In this document: positions 24,681 to 32,868 of the stretch, in pieces | Position numbering within the stretch: position 1 is the first letter of the stretch | How the letters are laid out: every line of letters begins with the position of its first letter | DNA from: Sphingomonas sp. PP-CC-1A-547 | Lineage (GTDB): Bacteria; Pseudomonadota; Alphaproteobacteria; Sphingomonadales; Sphingomonadaceae | DNA length: 64,000 nt | Assembly: GCF_003610375.1 (NCBI RefSeq) | Contig: NZ_RAPZ01000011.1 | Coordinates: 1 to 64,000, forward strand | Direction of reading: 5' to 3' | The notes under the pieces: generated by a model | Told to the model about the DNA's origin: nothing | What the model saw: only the letters and a program-made list of their open reading frames with translations | Databases searched by the model: none | Made by a program: the position numbers and the translations under genes

Positions 24681-24762
24681 AGGGGGCGAGGTAAGGAATC
24701 CGCGCCGGGCGGATCCGCAACAGGGGAGGGGCGAGCGATGTTGGAGTCGGTCTACGCAACCC

Positions 24763-25446
24763 TCACTTCATCCACGGTCGCTCGCGAAACCACTTCGTCA
24801 CGATATACTTGACGCCCTCAACCACCGGCATGCCCTCGTGCAGCGTCAGCCCGTTCGGCGTCCCATCCGGGTTCATGTTGTTCCACGCGAGCAGCATGCC
24901 GCGTTTCGGCGCGATCTTGACGCCGGCCTGCGGGAACCATGTCGCGCCGCCTTCGGGGACGTCGTTGAGGAACACCATCGCGGTCCAGGTGCGCTGACCG
25001 CCCTGCTCCTGCATCTTCGCCCAATAGCTCTCGGACTCGTGGAAATAGTCGTGGTGCGCGCGGAATTGCTGGCCGGGGGCGTAGCGCTGGCCCTGCATCG
25101 TCTCGCCGTGGAGCAGGTCTATCCCGAGCAAGGTCGCGATCGCCTCGTCGGTCGGCTGCACCTCTGGCGACCAGCGATCCATGTCGCAGCTCTCGCTGGT
25201 CCGGAAGTTGCTGTTCGGGCGATCGGACAGCAGGGTCGACGGCCGCCGCTTGGAATCGATCACGGCGATCAGCCGCTTGCACGTCGCGGGATCGAGGAAC
25301 TTGTCCTGATAATAGAACTGCACCGTGTCCATCGCGATGCGCTGCACCGCCGGATTGGCGTCGAGGCACGCGGCGACCTGCGATCCGAAGGCCTGGCGGA
25401 CTGCCGCGGCCGGATCGACCTTCTTGGCTTTTGAAAAGATACCCAC
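24763..25446 (-). CDS. Prolyl 4-hydroxylase-like Fe(II)/2OG dioxygenase
   Basis: The 227-residue product has the P4H alpha-subunit catalytic domain. The core is FYYQDKFLDPATCKRLI, then YAPGQQFRAHHDYF with iron ligands H131 and D133, FLNDVPEGGATWFP, distal H203 (LTLHEGMPV) and 2OG-binding K213 (GVKYIVTKWFRER). Bacterial members hydroxylate prolines of peptides or proteins, and the target here is unknown. It is a single-domain cytoplasmic protein without a signal peptide. It is transcribed alone, downstream of a terminator that ends the RcnB-like gene. Confidence 0.88.
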   Translation of the reverse strand: MGIFSKAKKVDPAAAVRQAFGSQVAACLDANPAVQRIAMDTVQFYYQDKFLDPATCKRLIAVIDSKRRPSTLLSDRPNSNFRTSESCDMDRWSPEVQPTDEAIATLLGIDLLHGETMQGQRYAPGQQFRAHHDYFHESESYWAKMQEQGGQRTWTAMVFLNDVPEGGATWFPQAGVKIAPKRGMLLAWNNMNPDGTPNGLTLHEGMPVVEGVKYIVTKWFRERPWMK

Positions 25447-25481
25447 GCCGCAGGATTTGGCGAAACGCCTTCAAAACGCAA

Positions 25482-25515
25482 GAGCCCCGCGATGATCTTC
25501 ACCACCGCGGGGCTC
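25482..25515 (-). terminator. Rho-independent terminator of the RcnB-like gene
   Basis: GAGCCCCGCG (25482-25491) pairs with CGCGGGGCTC (25506-25515). On the minus strand the stem is followed by CTTGCGTTTTG, a T-rich tail, 46 bases after the stop of the RcnB-like gene. Confidence 0.75.
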
Positions 25516-25560
25516 CCCCTGTTACCTTAATGCCGGTAAGCCGCAATTCTCAGAAAGGGC

Positions 25561-26535
25561 CTACCAGAAGATGTCGTACACCGTGTCGACCACGCGGCCG
25601 CTGTCGAGATCGACCAGCAACGCGTCGTTGTAATAGCGCACCCAGCGATATGGGCCGTACGCCTCGGGCAGGCGGTAGGTGTACGGGTCCTGGATCCAGT
25701 AATTCTGGTTGTAGAGGATGCTGTTCAGCGAAAAGCCGACGCCGAAGCGACGATAGCCCGACCCCCAACCGCTCGGCGCGTAGTAGCGTGGCAGGCGGTA
25801 CGCGCCGCGGTTGGATGCGCGGTAATTGCTCCAGGCATAGCGGTTGTCGTTGCGCCAGCCACGGTTCCATGCGCCGCCTTGGTTGTAATGGCCCTGGTTG
25901 TAGCCGCCGCGACCATAGCCCTGGACGTTGCCGTAGGCGCGGTTGGGCTGGCGGTTCTGGTAACCGTCGCGACCGCCGTTGCGCCAGTCGCTCCGGTTGT
26001 CATTGCGCCCGTCGTTGCGCCAATCGCCGCGTCCACCGTTGCGGTCGAACTGGCCGCGATCCGCCTGCTGGTTGCCGCGATCGAAACCGGGGCGTCCCTG
26101 GTCGCGGTTCCAGTCGGGGCGGTTCTGGCCGGCTTGCGGGTCGGAACGGGTCTGGCCGTTCCAGCCCTGACCCTTGCCGCGCTGACCGTTCCAAGCCTGT
26201 TGGTCGCCACGCTGCCCGCCGCGCTGCCCGTTCCAATCGGCACGGCCTTGACCATCTGGGCGGTCTCCGCGGACTTGCGGCTGCGTGCCGAGATCGGCGC
26301 GCTGCGGGCGCTGGCCTTGGTCCGGCGCGGCAGGGCGGTCGGGGCGCTGCTGGAAGGGTTGTCCGTCCGGACGTGGGCCCCGATCGCCACGATCCTGACG
26401 CTGGGCGCGGTCAGGGCGCTGGCCTCGGTCACCGCGGTCCTGATCGACCTGTTGCGCGGTCGCGTTAGTCGCCATGGTGGTCGCCGGCACCAAGGCGGAT
26501 GCTGCCATCAAGAGTTTGAGAAACTTGCCCGTCAT
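25561..26535 (-). CDS. RcnB-family exported protein with long R/G/D/N/Q low-complexity region
   Basis: The 324-residue product starts at the ATG at 26535, eight bases after GAGGA, giving a signal peptide (LKLLMAASALVPATTMATNA). Residues about 35-230 are low complexity, made of Arg, Gly, Asp, Asn, Gln and Trp with repeated units such as DRGDRG, RPDGQ, WNGQRG and NDGRNDNR. The last 80 residues (RRFGVGFSLNSILYNQNYWI...WVRYYNDALLVDLDSGRVVDTVYDIFW) match the RcnB domain, named from a periplasmic protein that modulates Ni/Co efflux. Sphingomonads have many such proteins and a metal role is unproven. No RcnA-type transporter is nearby. Confidence 0.8.
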   Translation of the reverse strand: MTGKFLKLLMAASALVPATTMATNATAQQVDQDRGDRGQRPDRAQRQDRGDRGPRPDGQPFQQRPDRPAAPDQGQRPQRADLGTQPQVRGDRPDGQGRADWNGQRGGQRGDQQAWNGQRGKGQGWNGQTRSDPQAGQNRPDWNRDQGRPGFDRGNQQADRGQFDRNGGRGDWRNDGRNDNRSDWRNGGRDGYQNRQPNRAYGNVQGYGRGGYNQGHYNQGGAWNRGWRNDNRYAWSNYRASNRGAYRLPRYYAPSGWGSGYRRFGVGFSLNSILYNQNYWIQDPYTYRLPEAYGPYRWVRYYNDALLVDLDSGRVVDTVYDIFW

Positions 26536-26723
26536 TGCCGTCGTCCTCGACTGCCGGCGCACGAGCCGGCTCCTATGATGTGTCGGGTCTAGACGTTGCG
26601 GGGTGTGAAGAGGCTGAATGGGTTCGTCAGCGATTAGACAGGTTTAGGTGCAGAGTGGGCGATAGTTCATGTCGGCTAGTCTTCGTAGCGGACGCATGAA
26701 ACTTATCTTCCAAACAGCCACCG

Positions 26724-26821
26724 CCCCGGCGGAGGCCGGGGCCCAGTTGGGGATGGTGGGTGACAGAGTGCGGCGATACATTACTCTGGACGTTCCAACT
26801 GGGCCCCGGCCTCCGCCGGGG
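26724..26821. repeat. Palindromic repeat, CCCCGGCGGAGGCCGGGG type
   Basis: Left arm 26724-26750 (CCCCGGCGGAGGCCGGGG then CCCAGTTGG) is repeated in inverted form at 26795-26821. Each arm is a small hairpin followed by a conserved CCAGTTGG-like tail. Related copies lie at 48796-48900 and 54047-54148. Confidence 0.85.
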
Positions 26822-26890
26822 AGGCGAAGAAGGGGCGCGCCGGTTTTTCCTAGCCTGACGGGGCGTTAGGCTACGTTTTGTTTCCCCACC

Positions 26891-26947
26891 TTGTTCTCCC
26901 GCGAAGGCGGGAGCCCAGACTGGACTCCCGCCTTCGCGGGAGAACAA
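26891..26947. repeat. Palindromic repeat, TTCTCCCGCGAAGGCGGGAG type
   Basis: The arms 26891-26913 and 26925-26947 are exact inverted copies starting and ending with TTGTTCTCCCGCG. Close relatives lie at 28921-28976, 30115-30169, 39239-39316 and, inside a gene, at 52520-52594. Confidence 0.85.
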
Positions 26948-26971
26948 GCCTTGGCTAACTGTGTGGATCGC

Positions 26972-27517
26972 CTATCGCGCCGGCGGCGGCACCAGCGCCG
27001 GCACCAGCCGCGCGGAGTCCGCCGGGTCGATCCCCGGCCTTGGTCCCGCAGCAATAACCTCTTCCCCCCGCATCGCCCTTCCGGCACGCTGCACCGCCTC
27101 GACCACGCGCGGATACACCCCGCATCGGCACAGGTTCGTGATTTGCTCGCGGATCAGCGCTTCGCTCGGATCCGCATTGCGCTTCAGCAAGGCTGCGGCG
27201 GCCATGATCATCCCCGGGATGCAGAACCCGCACTGCGACACCGACTCCGTGATAAACGCCAGCTGCACCGGATGATTGCGTTCGCGCGACAGGCCCTCGA
27301 TCGTCGTGACGTAGGCGCCTTCGATCGAACCGATCGGCACCCGGCAACTCCGCACCGCGCGCCCATCGATATCGACTGTGCACGCGCCGCACTGCCCCGT
27401 GCCGCAGCCATATTTCGTCCCCGTCAGGTTCGACGCATCGCGCAACGCCCACAGCAGCGGCGTCTCGTTGTCGAGCTTGTATTCGATCGGTTCGTTGTTG
27501 ACGGTGAAGCGGCTCAT
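26972..27517 (-). CDS. (2Fe-2S)-binding small subunit of a molybdenum hydroxylase (xanthine oxidase family)
   Basis: The 181-residue product has a plant-type ferredoxin domain with the Cys motif GCGTGQCGACT and a following Cys in VRSCRVP, then the all-helical domain with QCGFCIPGMIM and NLCRCGVYPRV. These are the two 2Fe-2S sites of CoxS/IorA-type subunits that pass electrons from the Mo site to an acceptor. The last 25 residues are Pro/Ala-rich. No molybdopterin large subunit is next to it, which is unusual, so the partner must be encoded elsewhere. The open region past 26972 is occupied by a repeat. The aldehyde or isoquinoline substrate class cannot be assigned. Confidence 0.9.
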   Translation of the reverse strand: MSRFTVNNEPIEYKLDNETPLLWALRDASNLTGTKYGCGTGQCGACTVDIDGRAVRSCRVPIGSIEGAYVTTIEGLSRERNHPVQLAFITESVSQCGFCIPGMIMAAAALLKRNADPSEALIREQITNLCRCGVYPRVVEAVQRAGRAMRGEEVIAAGPRPGIDPADSARLVPALVPPPAR

Positions 27518-27621
27518 GCCCGCCGTCCTAGCTCGCCGGGACGGATCGCACCACGCGGCATTGCCACGCGCCGTCGCCCCGGCTTATGTCGCGCGGAAAT
27601 ACCGCGAGGGGGCGCACCACG

Positions 27622-28917
27622 ATGCACGTCGATACCAAATCCACACCAGCGGCCGGAGGCGATGCCAGCCACGGCTACGACGCGCCCGACCTGCGCGTGT
27701 TCGTGTTCGCGCTGTTCTTCATCTTCGGCGGCATCACCTCGCTGAACGACATTATCATCCCGAAGATGAAAGAGCTCTTCACGCTGGACCACGCGACCGC
27801 GATGCTGGTCCAGTCGGCGTTCTTTCTGGCCTATGCGCTGTTCTCGATCCCCGCCGCCGCGATCGTGCGCAAGGCCGGCTACATGCGGACCGCGTCGATC
27901 GGCCTCGTGACCATGACCGCAGGCTGCCTGTTGTTCATCCCCGCTGCAGGACAGGCGAGCTTCGGCATGTTCCTGTTCGCGCTGTTCGTGCTCGGCGCAG
28001 GCATCACCGTGGTGCAGGTCGTCGCCAATCCGCTGATCTCGGCGCTCGGCCATCCCAAGTCGGCGTCGAGCCGCCTGACGTTCGCGCAGGCGTTCAACTC
28101 GCTCGGCACCACCATCTTCCCGTATGTCGGCTCCGCGCTGATCCTCGGCGGGCTGGCGACGGTCGACTCTTCGAAGCTCACCGGCGCCGCGCTCGACGCG
28201 TACCGGACGGAATCGTCGCGGACCGTCGTGCACACCTATATCGGCCTCGCGATCGCGCTGCTGATCGTCGCCGCGGTCGTGTGGACCCGTCGCAACCGGC
28301 TCAACGAGGAGCAGGACCAGACCGGCAGCATCTTCCACGCGTTCACGCTGCTGAAGCGCCCGCGGTTCGCGATGGGGACGGCGTGCATCTTCCTGTACGT
28401 CGGTGCCGAAGTCGCGGTCGGCTCGCTGATCGTCAACTATCTGATGCAGCCGAGCGTGATGGACCTGAGCGACGTCGCCGCGGGCAAGCACGTGCCGTTC
28501 TACTGGGGCGGCGCGCTGGTCGGCCGGTTCATCGGCGCCTACGTGCTGAACAAGGTGTCGCCGGGCAAGGTGCTCGCCGGCGTCGCTACCGGCACGCTGG
28601 CGCTGATCCTGATCTCGGCGAACACCGAGGGCGCTTTGTCGGGCTGGGCGTTGCTCGCGATCGGCCTGATGAACGCGGTGATGTTCCCGACGATCTTCTC
28701 GCTGGCGTCGGAGGGTCTCGGCAAGCGTGCGGCGGAAGGCTCGGGCGTGATCGCTACCGCGATCGTCGGCGGCGCGATCGTCCCGTATCTGACGGGGATG
28801 CTGGCGGACAAGTCGGGCAGCCTGCACTTCGCGCTGCTGCTCCCCGCGATCTGCTACGCGCTGATCCTGGCATACGGGTTGTATGCCCGGAAACCGGTGG
28901 TCGAAGCGGCCTACTGA
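27622..28917 (+). CDS. FucP-type sugar MFS transporter
   Basis: The 431-residue product has about twelve membrane segments and the FucP/glucose-galactose transporter pattern: FFIFGGITSLNDIIIPKMK at the first helix, FFLAYALFSIPAA, VVANPLISALG, SRLTFAQAFNSLGTT and FYWGGALVGRFIGAYVL. These proteins are proton symporters for fucose, galactose, glucose or related sugars in the inner membrane. The ATG at 27622 follows GAGGGGG by about ten bases; an in-frame earlier start at 27586 has less support. It lies 5.6 kb from the fucosidase and galactosidase genes and may take up their products (inference). Confidence 0.85.
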   Translation: MHVDTKSTPAAGGDASHGYDAPDLRVFVFALFFIFGGITSLNDIIIPKMKELFTLDHATAMLVQSAFFLAYALFSIPAAAIVRKAGYMRTASIGLVTMTAGCLLFIPAAGQASFGMFLFALFVLGAGITVVQVVANPLISALGHPKSASSRLTFAQAFNSLGTTIFPYVGSALILGGLATVDSSKLTGAALDAYRTESSRTVVHTYIGLAIALLIVAAVVWTRRNRLNEEQDQTGSIFHAFTLLKRPRFAMGTACIFLYVGAEVAVGSLIVNYLMQPSVMDLSDVAAGKHVPFYWGGALVGRFIGAYVLNKVSPGKVLAGVATGTLALILISANTEGALSGWALLAIGLMNAVMFPTIFSLASEGLGKRAAEGSGVIATAIVGGAIVPYLTGMLADKSGSLHFALLLPAICYALILAYGLYARKPVVEAAY

Positions 28918-28920
28918 GCG

Positions 28921-28976
28921 TGTTCCCCCGTGAAGGCGGGGGCCCAGACTGGGTCCCCGCCTTCGCGGGGAAACAA
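28921..28976. repeat. Palindromic repeat between convergent genes (TTCCCCCGTGAAGGCGGGGG type)
   Basis: The arms 28921-28947 and 28949-28976 are inverted copies almost without a spacer. The element fills the gap between the convergent transporter and CoA-transferase genes and could act as a bidirectional terminator. Confidence 0.8.
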
Positions 28977-28977
28977 A

Positions 28978-30111
28978 CTACTGCGACGATCCAAGCATCG
29001 GCGCGGCCCGCCCGGTCGCGAGATCGGCATCCGAAAACCGGATCGGCGTACGCAGCCCCGGGACCAGAGACCCATCCGGCCGCGCGACTTCGATCGCCAT
29101 CCCCCGCGCGACAACCTGCGGATCATCGAACGCCTGCGCCACCGTATTAATCGGCCCGGCCGGCACCCCGACCGCCTCCAACCGCGCCAGCAACTCGAGC
29201 TTAGGCACCAGAGACGTCGCCGCCTCGATCCCCCCGAACAAGATGTCCTTGAACGCCAGCCGCCCGGCATTGGTCGCGAACCGCGGATCGTCGCGCATCT
29301 CGGGCAAGCCCATCGCGTCACAGAACCGCCGGAACTGCCCGTCATTCCCGACAGCCAGAATGAACCACCCATCGGCGCACGGAAACACCGCATACGGACA
29401 CACGTTCATATGCGCATTCCCAACCCGCGTCGGCGACACGCCGCTGGCGAACCAGTTCATCGCCTGGTTCGCCAGCACCCCCGTCATCGTATCGAGCAGC
29501 GCCATGTCGATCTGCTGCCCCTTGCCGGTCCGCTCGCGCATCGCCAACGCCGCCTGGATCGCGATCACCGCGTAGAGCCCGGTCATGATGTCGGCGAACG
29601 CGACACCGATCTTCTGCGGCGCGCCATCAGGCTCGCCGGTCAGGTCCATGATCCCGCTCATGCCCTGGACGATGAAGTCGTAGCCCGCGCGAGGCGCATA
29701 GGGCCCGTCCTGCCCGAACCCGGTGATCGAGCAATACACCAACCGCGGGTTGATCGCGGCGAGCGTGGCGTAGTCGAGCCCGTATTTCGCGAGCCCATCG
29801 ACCTTGAAGTTCTCGATCACGACGTCCGCGTCGGCGATCAGATCGCGGACGATCGCTTGGCCGTGAGGGGTCGTAAAGTCGGCCACGACCGATCGCTTCC
29901 CGCGGTTGGCGGCATGGAAATAGGCGGCGTCGCGCGTGCCGTCGGGGTTGTCGATAAACGGCGGCCCCCAGGTTCGCGTGTCGTCACCGGCTGGGCTCTC
30001 GATCTTGACGACGTCGGCACCGAGATCGCCAAGGACTTGCCCCGCCCAAGGCCCCGCAAGGATCCGCGCGAGTTCGACCACCTTCAAGCCGGCGAGGGGC
30101 GTATCCTTCAC
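28978..30111 (-). CDS. CaiB/BaiF family III CoA-transferase, probably glutarate CoA-transferase
   Basis: The 377-residue product has the family III CoA-transferase sequence: VVELARILAGPWAGQVLGDLGADVVKIE, FHAANRGKRSV, and GKGQQIDMALLD, whose Asp after QQI is the expected acyl carrier. It starts with GTG at 30111; the ribosome binding site (GGGAG) lies inside the adjacent palindromic repeat. With glutaryl-CoA dehydrogenase immediately upstream, it probably makes glutaryl-CoA from glutarate using succinyl-CoA or a similar donor, as the human SUGCT homologue does (inference from pairing). It is transcribed in the same direction as gcdH. Confidence 0.85.
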   Translation of the reverse strand: MKDTPLAGLKVVELARILAGPWAGQVLGDLGADVVKIESPAGDDTRTWGPPFIDNPDGTRDAAYFHAANRGKRSVVADFTTPHGQAIVRDLIADADVVIENFKVDGLAKYGLDYATLAAINPRLVYCSITGFGQDGPYAPRAGYDFIVQGMSGIMDLTGEPDGAPQKIGVAFADIMTGLYAVIAIQAALAMRERTGKGQQIDMALLDTMTGVLANQAMNWFASGVSPTRVGNAHMNVCPYAVFPCADGWFILAVGNDGQFRRFCDAMGLPEMRDDPRFATNAGRLAFKDILFGGIEAATSLVPKLELLARLEAVGVPAGPINTVAQAFDDPQVVARGMAIEVARPDGSLVPGLRTPIRFSDADLATGRAAPMLGSSQ

Positions 30112-30114
30112 CTG

Positions 30115-30169
30115 TGTTCTCCCGCGAAGGCGGGAGCCCAGACTGGGTCCCCGCCTTCGCGGGGAAACA
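30115..30169. repeat. Palindromic repeat between gcdH and CoA-transferase genes
   Basis: Arms 30115-30141 (TGTTCTCCCGCGAAGGCGGG then AGCCCAG) and 30143-30169 are imperfect inverted copies. It sits within the operon and ends four bases before the GTG start, so its left end provides the Shine-Dalgarno sequence of the next gene. Confidence 0.8.
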
Positions 30170-30184
30170 AACTGCCTAATTCGA

Positions 30185-31369
30185 TCAAAACGCAGCGATA
30201 CCCGTGATCGCGCGCCCGAGGATCAGCGCGTGCACATCATGCGCCCCCTCATACGTGTTGACCGTCTCCAGGTTCATCAGGTGGCGCATCACCTGATACT
30301 CACCCGAAATCCCGTTGCCGCCGTGCATGTCCCGGCTCATCCGCGCGATATCGAGCGCCTTGCCGACGTTGTTGCGCTTGACGATCGAGACCATCTCCGG
30401 CGCGAACCGGCCCTCGTCCATCAACCGCCCGACGCGCAACGACGCCTGCAATCCGAGCGCGATCTCGGTCTCCATGTCCGCCAGCTTCTTCTGGAAAAGC
30501 TGCCGCCCCGCCAAAGGCGTGCCGAACTGGTTGCGGTCGAGCCCGTACTGCCGCGCCGCATGAAAACAGAACTCCGCCGCGCCGAGTGCCCCCCACGAAA
30601 TCCCGTAGCGAGCACGGTTGAGGCAGCCGAACGGCCCCTTCAACCCCTGCACGTCGGGCAGCAGCGCGTCGTCGCCGACCTCGACCTCGTCCATCATCAC
30701 CATGCCGGTGATCGACGCGCGCAACGACAGCTTGCCCTCGATCTTCGGCGTCTCCAGCCCCTTCATCCCGCGCTCGAGGATAAAGCCGCGAATGCCGCCG
30801 CCGTGCTCGTCGGACTTTGCCCAGATCACGAACACGTCGGCGATCGGCGAGTTCGAAATCCACGTCTTCGCGCCCGAGATCACATAGCCGTTGGCCGTCT
30901 TCTTCGCGCGCGTCGTCATCCCGCCGGGATCCGACCCCGCATCCGGCTCGGTCAGCCCGAAGCAGCCGATCCACTCGCCGGTCGCGAGCTTGGGCAGGTA
31001 TTTGCGCTTCTGTTCCTCGGACCCGAACGCGTTGATCGGGTACATAACCAGGCTCGACTGCACCGACATCATCGAGCGATAGCCGGAGTCGATCCGCTCG
31101 ACCTCGCGCGCGACCAGCCCGTAGGCGACATAGGACGCACCGACGCCGCCATATTCCTCGGGGATCGTCGGTCCGAGCAAGCCGAGTGCGCCCATCTCGC
31201 GGAAAATCGCGGGATCGGTATGCTCGTGCTGGAATGCGCCGATGATCCGGGGCGCGAGCTTGTCGTCGGCATAGGCCTTTGCGCTGTCGCGGATCATACG
31301 CTCGTCCTCGCTCAACTGATCGTCGAGCAGGAACGGATCCGCCCAGTCGAACTTGCCCATCTCGGCCAT
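30185..31369 (-). CDS. gcdH: Glutaryl-CoA dehydrogenase
   Basis: The 394-residue flavoenzyme has the acyl-CoA dehydrogenase fold and GCDH-specific features. [18 protein letters not shown] contains the arginine that binds the glutaryl carboxylate, [12 protein letters not shown] lines the FAD/substrate site, and the catalytic glutamate is in [17 protein letters not shown]. It oxidises and decarboxylates glutaryl-CoA to crotonyl-CoA in lysine and tryptophan catabolism. The ATG at 31369 follows AAGGAG (rear complement of ctcctt at 31377). The CoA-transferase gene follows it. Confidence 0.93.
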   Translation of the reverse strand: MAEMGKFDWADPFLLDDQLSEDERMIRDSAKAYADDKLAPRIIGAFQHEHTDPAIFREMGALGLLGPTIPEEYGGVGASYVAYGLVAREVERIDSGYRSMMSVQSSLVMYPINAFGSEEQKRKYLPKLATGEWIGCFGLTEPDAGSDPGGMTTRAKKTANGYVISGAKTWISNSPIADVFVIWAKSDEHGGGIRGFILERGMKGLETPKIEGKLSLRASITGMVMMDEVEVGDDALLPDVQGLKGPFGCLNRARYGISWGALGAAEFCFHAARQYGLDRNQFGTPLAGRQLFQKKLADMETEIALGLQASLRVGRLMDEGRFAPEMVSIVKRNNVGKALDIARMSRDMHGGNGISGEYQVMRHLMNLETVNTYEGAHDVHALILGRAITGIAAF

Positions 31370-31436
31370 ATGAATCTCCTTCGTTGACCGCCGACTTCGT
31401 GGTTCGGTCAGTGAAAGTCCACCCCTGACGAGACGT

Positions 31437-31763
31437 TTACGCGTCGATCAGCGTCAGCACCGCGATCGTCACGTGCTCGCGGTCGCCGATCGACTCGATG
31501 CGGTCGACCACCAGATCGGCAACGATATGCCCGCGCATCGCGAACTCCGCTTCGGGCAACGCGTCGATCCAGTCTCGAAGACCGGGTACGGGCATCGCCG
31601 CGATCGTCAGCCGGTGCAGCGTGCCGACGAACGTAGCGCTCGCCCAGGGCGTGCACGCGATCGACTCGACGTGCATCGTCAGGCCTGCCGCCCCCGCATG
31701 GCCGCGGAGTGCGCGTATAAGCAGCGTGCCCGCATCGGGGCCGCGGATCGCGTCCATCCTCAC
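31437..31763 (-). CDS. Conserved hypothetical protein, 108 residues
   Basis: No family is recognised. The product looks like a small alpha/beta soluble protein with segments [34 protein letters not shown] and [25 protein letters not shown], and no membrane segment. I start at the GTG at 31763, which overlaps the upstream TGA as GTGA; an ATG at 31757 is the alternative. It is therefore coupled to the 58-residue gene before it, and both run divergently from the S24-type regulator. A regulatory or stress-related role is possible but unproven. Confidence 0.6.
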   Translation of the reverse strand: MRMDAIRGPDAGTLLIRALRGHAGAAGLTMHVESIACTPWASATFVGTLHRLTIAAMPVPGLRDWIDALPEAEFAMRGHIVADLVVDRIESIGDREHVTIAVLTLIDA

Positions 31764-31936
31764 GATCCGTGCCGTTCTATGAACGTCTCGATCCGCGCCA
31801 CCATCGGCGCGCGCGGCTGGCGACCGAGTCGGAGATCGTGGACCAGCCGCGGATCGCCGACCGCCAGCCGGCCGAATTTCGACGTCGGCATGCCGGTCTG
31901 CCGCAGATATCGGTCGATCTTGATGAGAACGGACAT
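31760..31936 (-). CDS. Small 58-residue basic protein, possible DNA-binding
   Basis: This gene is short but well supported. The ATG at 31936 is preceded by AAGGAG at six bases, and the stop overlaps the next start. The product (MSVLIKIDRYLRQTGMPTSK... ending ...[11 protein letters not shown]) has about ten Arg/Lys-rich helical turns and the layout of a minimal helix-turn-helix: TGMPTSKFGRLAVGDPRLV followed by LRLGRQPRAP. It could be a small regulator acting with the divergent S24-type protein. The link is inference from position. Confidence 0.75.
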   Translation of the reverse strand: MSVLIKIDRYLRQTGMPTSKFGRLAVGDPRLVHDLRLGRQPRAPMVARIETFIERHGS

Positions 31937-32007
31937 GGTCGCTCCTTCCTGTTCCTAGCCCAAGACCCCGCCCGAGTCTCTGCCTGTGTTCTTGATCTGT
32001 TCCGGTA

Positions 32008-32036
32008 AATCCTACTTGTCTAGGAAAATTCCTACG
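32008..32036. promoter_or_regulatory. Operator-like repeats before the S24-type regulator gene
   Basis: TAGGAA and TTCCTA form an inverted repeat with a two-base spacer at 32021-32034, and TCCTAC occurs directly repeated at 32010-32015 and 32030-32035. The cluster lies 15-40 bases before the regulator start and near the divergent small gene, a typical place for an autoregulatory operator. Confidence 0.55.
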
Positions 32037-32049
32037 CTACGGTTCGGGC

Positions 32050-32682
32050 GTGGCTAGAACCGTGTCCGATCCCGATCCAAGAACCGCGCTGGCAACGCTG
32101 GCCGCGGCGCGTGGCGACAGTCTGGCGGCGTTGTCGGCGATGCTGGGGCGCAACGCGGCGTACCTTCAGCAATATGTCCGGCGTGGATCGCCGCGGGTGC
32201 TCGGCGAACGCGACCGTCGATTGCTGTCGGAATATCTGGGGGTGAGCGAGACAACGCTGGGCGCACCCGCCGACCGGCCGGCAGGGTTCCGCATCCGCAA
32301 GCTCGACGTCGCGGCGTCGGCGGGGCCGGGCGCGCTGGTCGATGGCGAGATCGTGCTCGGCACCGACACGCTGGACCCCGGCCTCGCGCGGAAACTAGGG
32401 CTAAGGGACGGGCAGGCGGCGATCATCCGCGTGCGCGGCAATTCGATGGAGCCGGGCCTGTTCGACGGCGATCACATCGTGGTCGACACCGCCGACCGTA
32501 CGCCGCGCGCGAAGGGCGGGGTGTACGTCATCCGGATCGACGACGCGGTGATGGTGAAGCGCGTGGCCTTGGTACGGGGGGCGTTGGTGGCGACCAGCGA
32601 CAATCCTGATGCAGGGCCGGTGCCCGACGGAGCTATCGTGGTCGTCGGTCGAGTAGTCTGGCAGATGCGAGAGCCGCGATAA
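32050..32682 (+). CDS. S24 (LexA-like) peptidase-domain transcriptional repressor
   Basis: The 210-residue protein has an N-terminal DNA-binding part (residues about 10-70, with LAALSAMLGRNAAYLQQYVRR and LLSEYLGVSETTLG). The C-terminal S24 domain has the catalytic Ser in VRGNSMEPGLFDGD and Lys in DDAVMVKRVAL. This architecture is that of LexA/CI-type repressors that inactivate themselves with RecA filaments. A canonical Ala-Gly cleavage pair is not obvious; ASAGPGA near residue 94 is the nearest. It starts with GTG at 32050, close to operator-like repeats. It may control itself and the divergent small genes. Confidence 0.82.
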   Translation: MARTVSDPDPRTALATLAAARGDSLAALSAMLGRNAAYLQQYVRRGSPRVLGERDRRLLSEYLGVSETTLGAPADRPAGFRIRKLDVAASAGPGALVDGEIVLGTDTLDPGLARKLGLRDGQAAIIRVRGNSMEPGLFDGDHIVVDTADRTPRAKGGVYVIRIDDAVMVKRVALVRGALVATSDNPDAGPVPDGAIVVVGRVVWQMREPR

Positions 32683-32701
32683 GGGTGACGGTCGATGCTC
32701 T

Positions 32702-32828
32702 GATCCTCCCCCGCTAGGGGGAGGTGGCACCGAAGGTGACGGAGGGGGAGGGCACGGCACGGACCGTATCTCATGCCGCCCCCTCCGTCAGGCTGACGCC
32801 TGCCACCTCCCCCTGGCGGGGGAGGATC
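32702..32828. repeat. Palindromic repeat, GATCCTCCCCCGC...GGGGGAGGTGG type
   Basis: The left arm 32702-32748 and right arm 32779-32828 are inverted copies, each opening with GATCCTCCCCCGC-type sequence and containing its own hairpin. A relative lies at 54764-54890. It separates the repressor from the convergent SDR gene. Confidence 0.85.
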
Positions 32829-32868
32829 GTTTACGATGGCGTTCTGCGACCTCGACTAAGTGCGACCG

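Larger units (their letters stand above)
24318..24762. other. Intergenic region holding two palindromic repeat elements
   Basis: No gene is supported in these 445 bases. Two unrelated inverted-repeat elements fill most of it (separate entries); open frames over them (24454-24759 minus, 24612-24812 plus) are translations of the repeats. Confidence 0.6.
26536..26971. other. Intergenic region with two palindromic repeats
   Basis: These 436 bases contain no supported gene. Two two-unit palindromic elements at 26724-26821 and 26891-26947 are listed separately. Confidence 0.6.

Noticed and set aside
24318..32830. Possible CRISPR array from the many repeated palindromes
   Set aside because: Repeats are spaced by kilobases and differ in sequence; there are no regular spacers and no cas genes.
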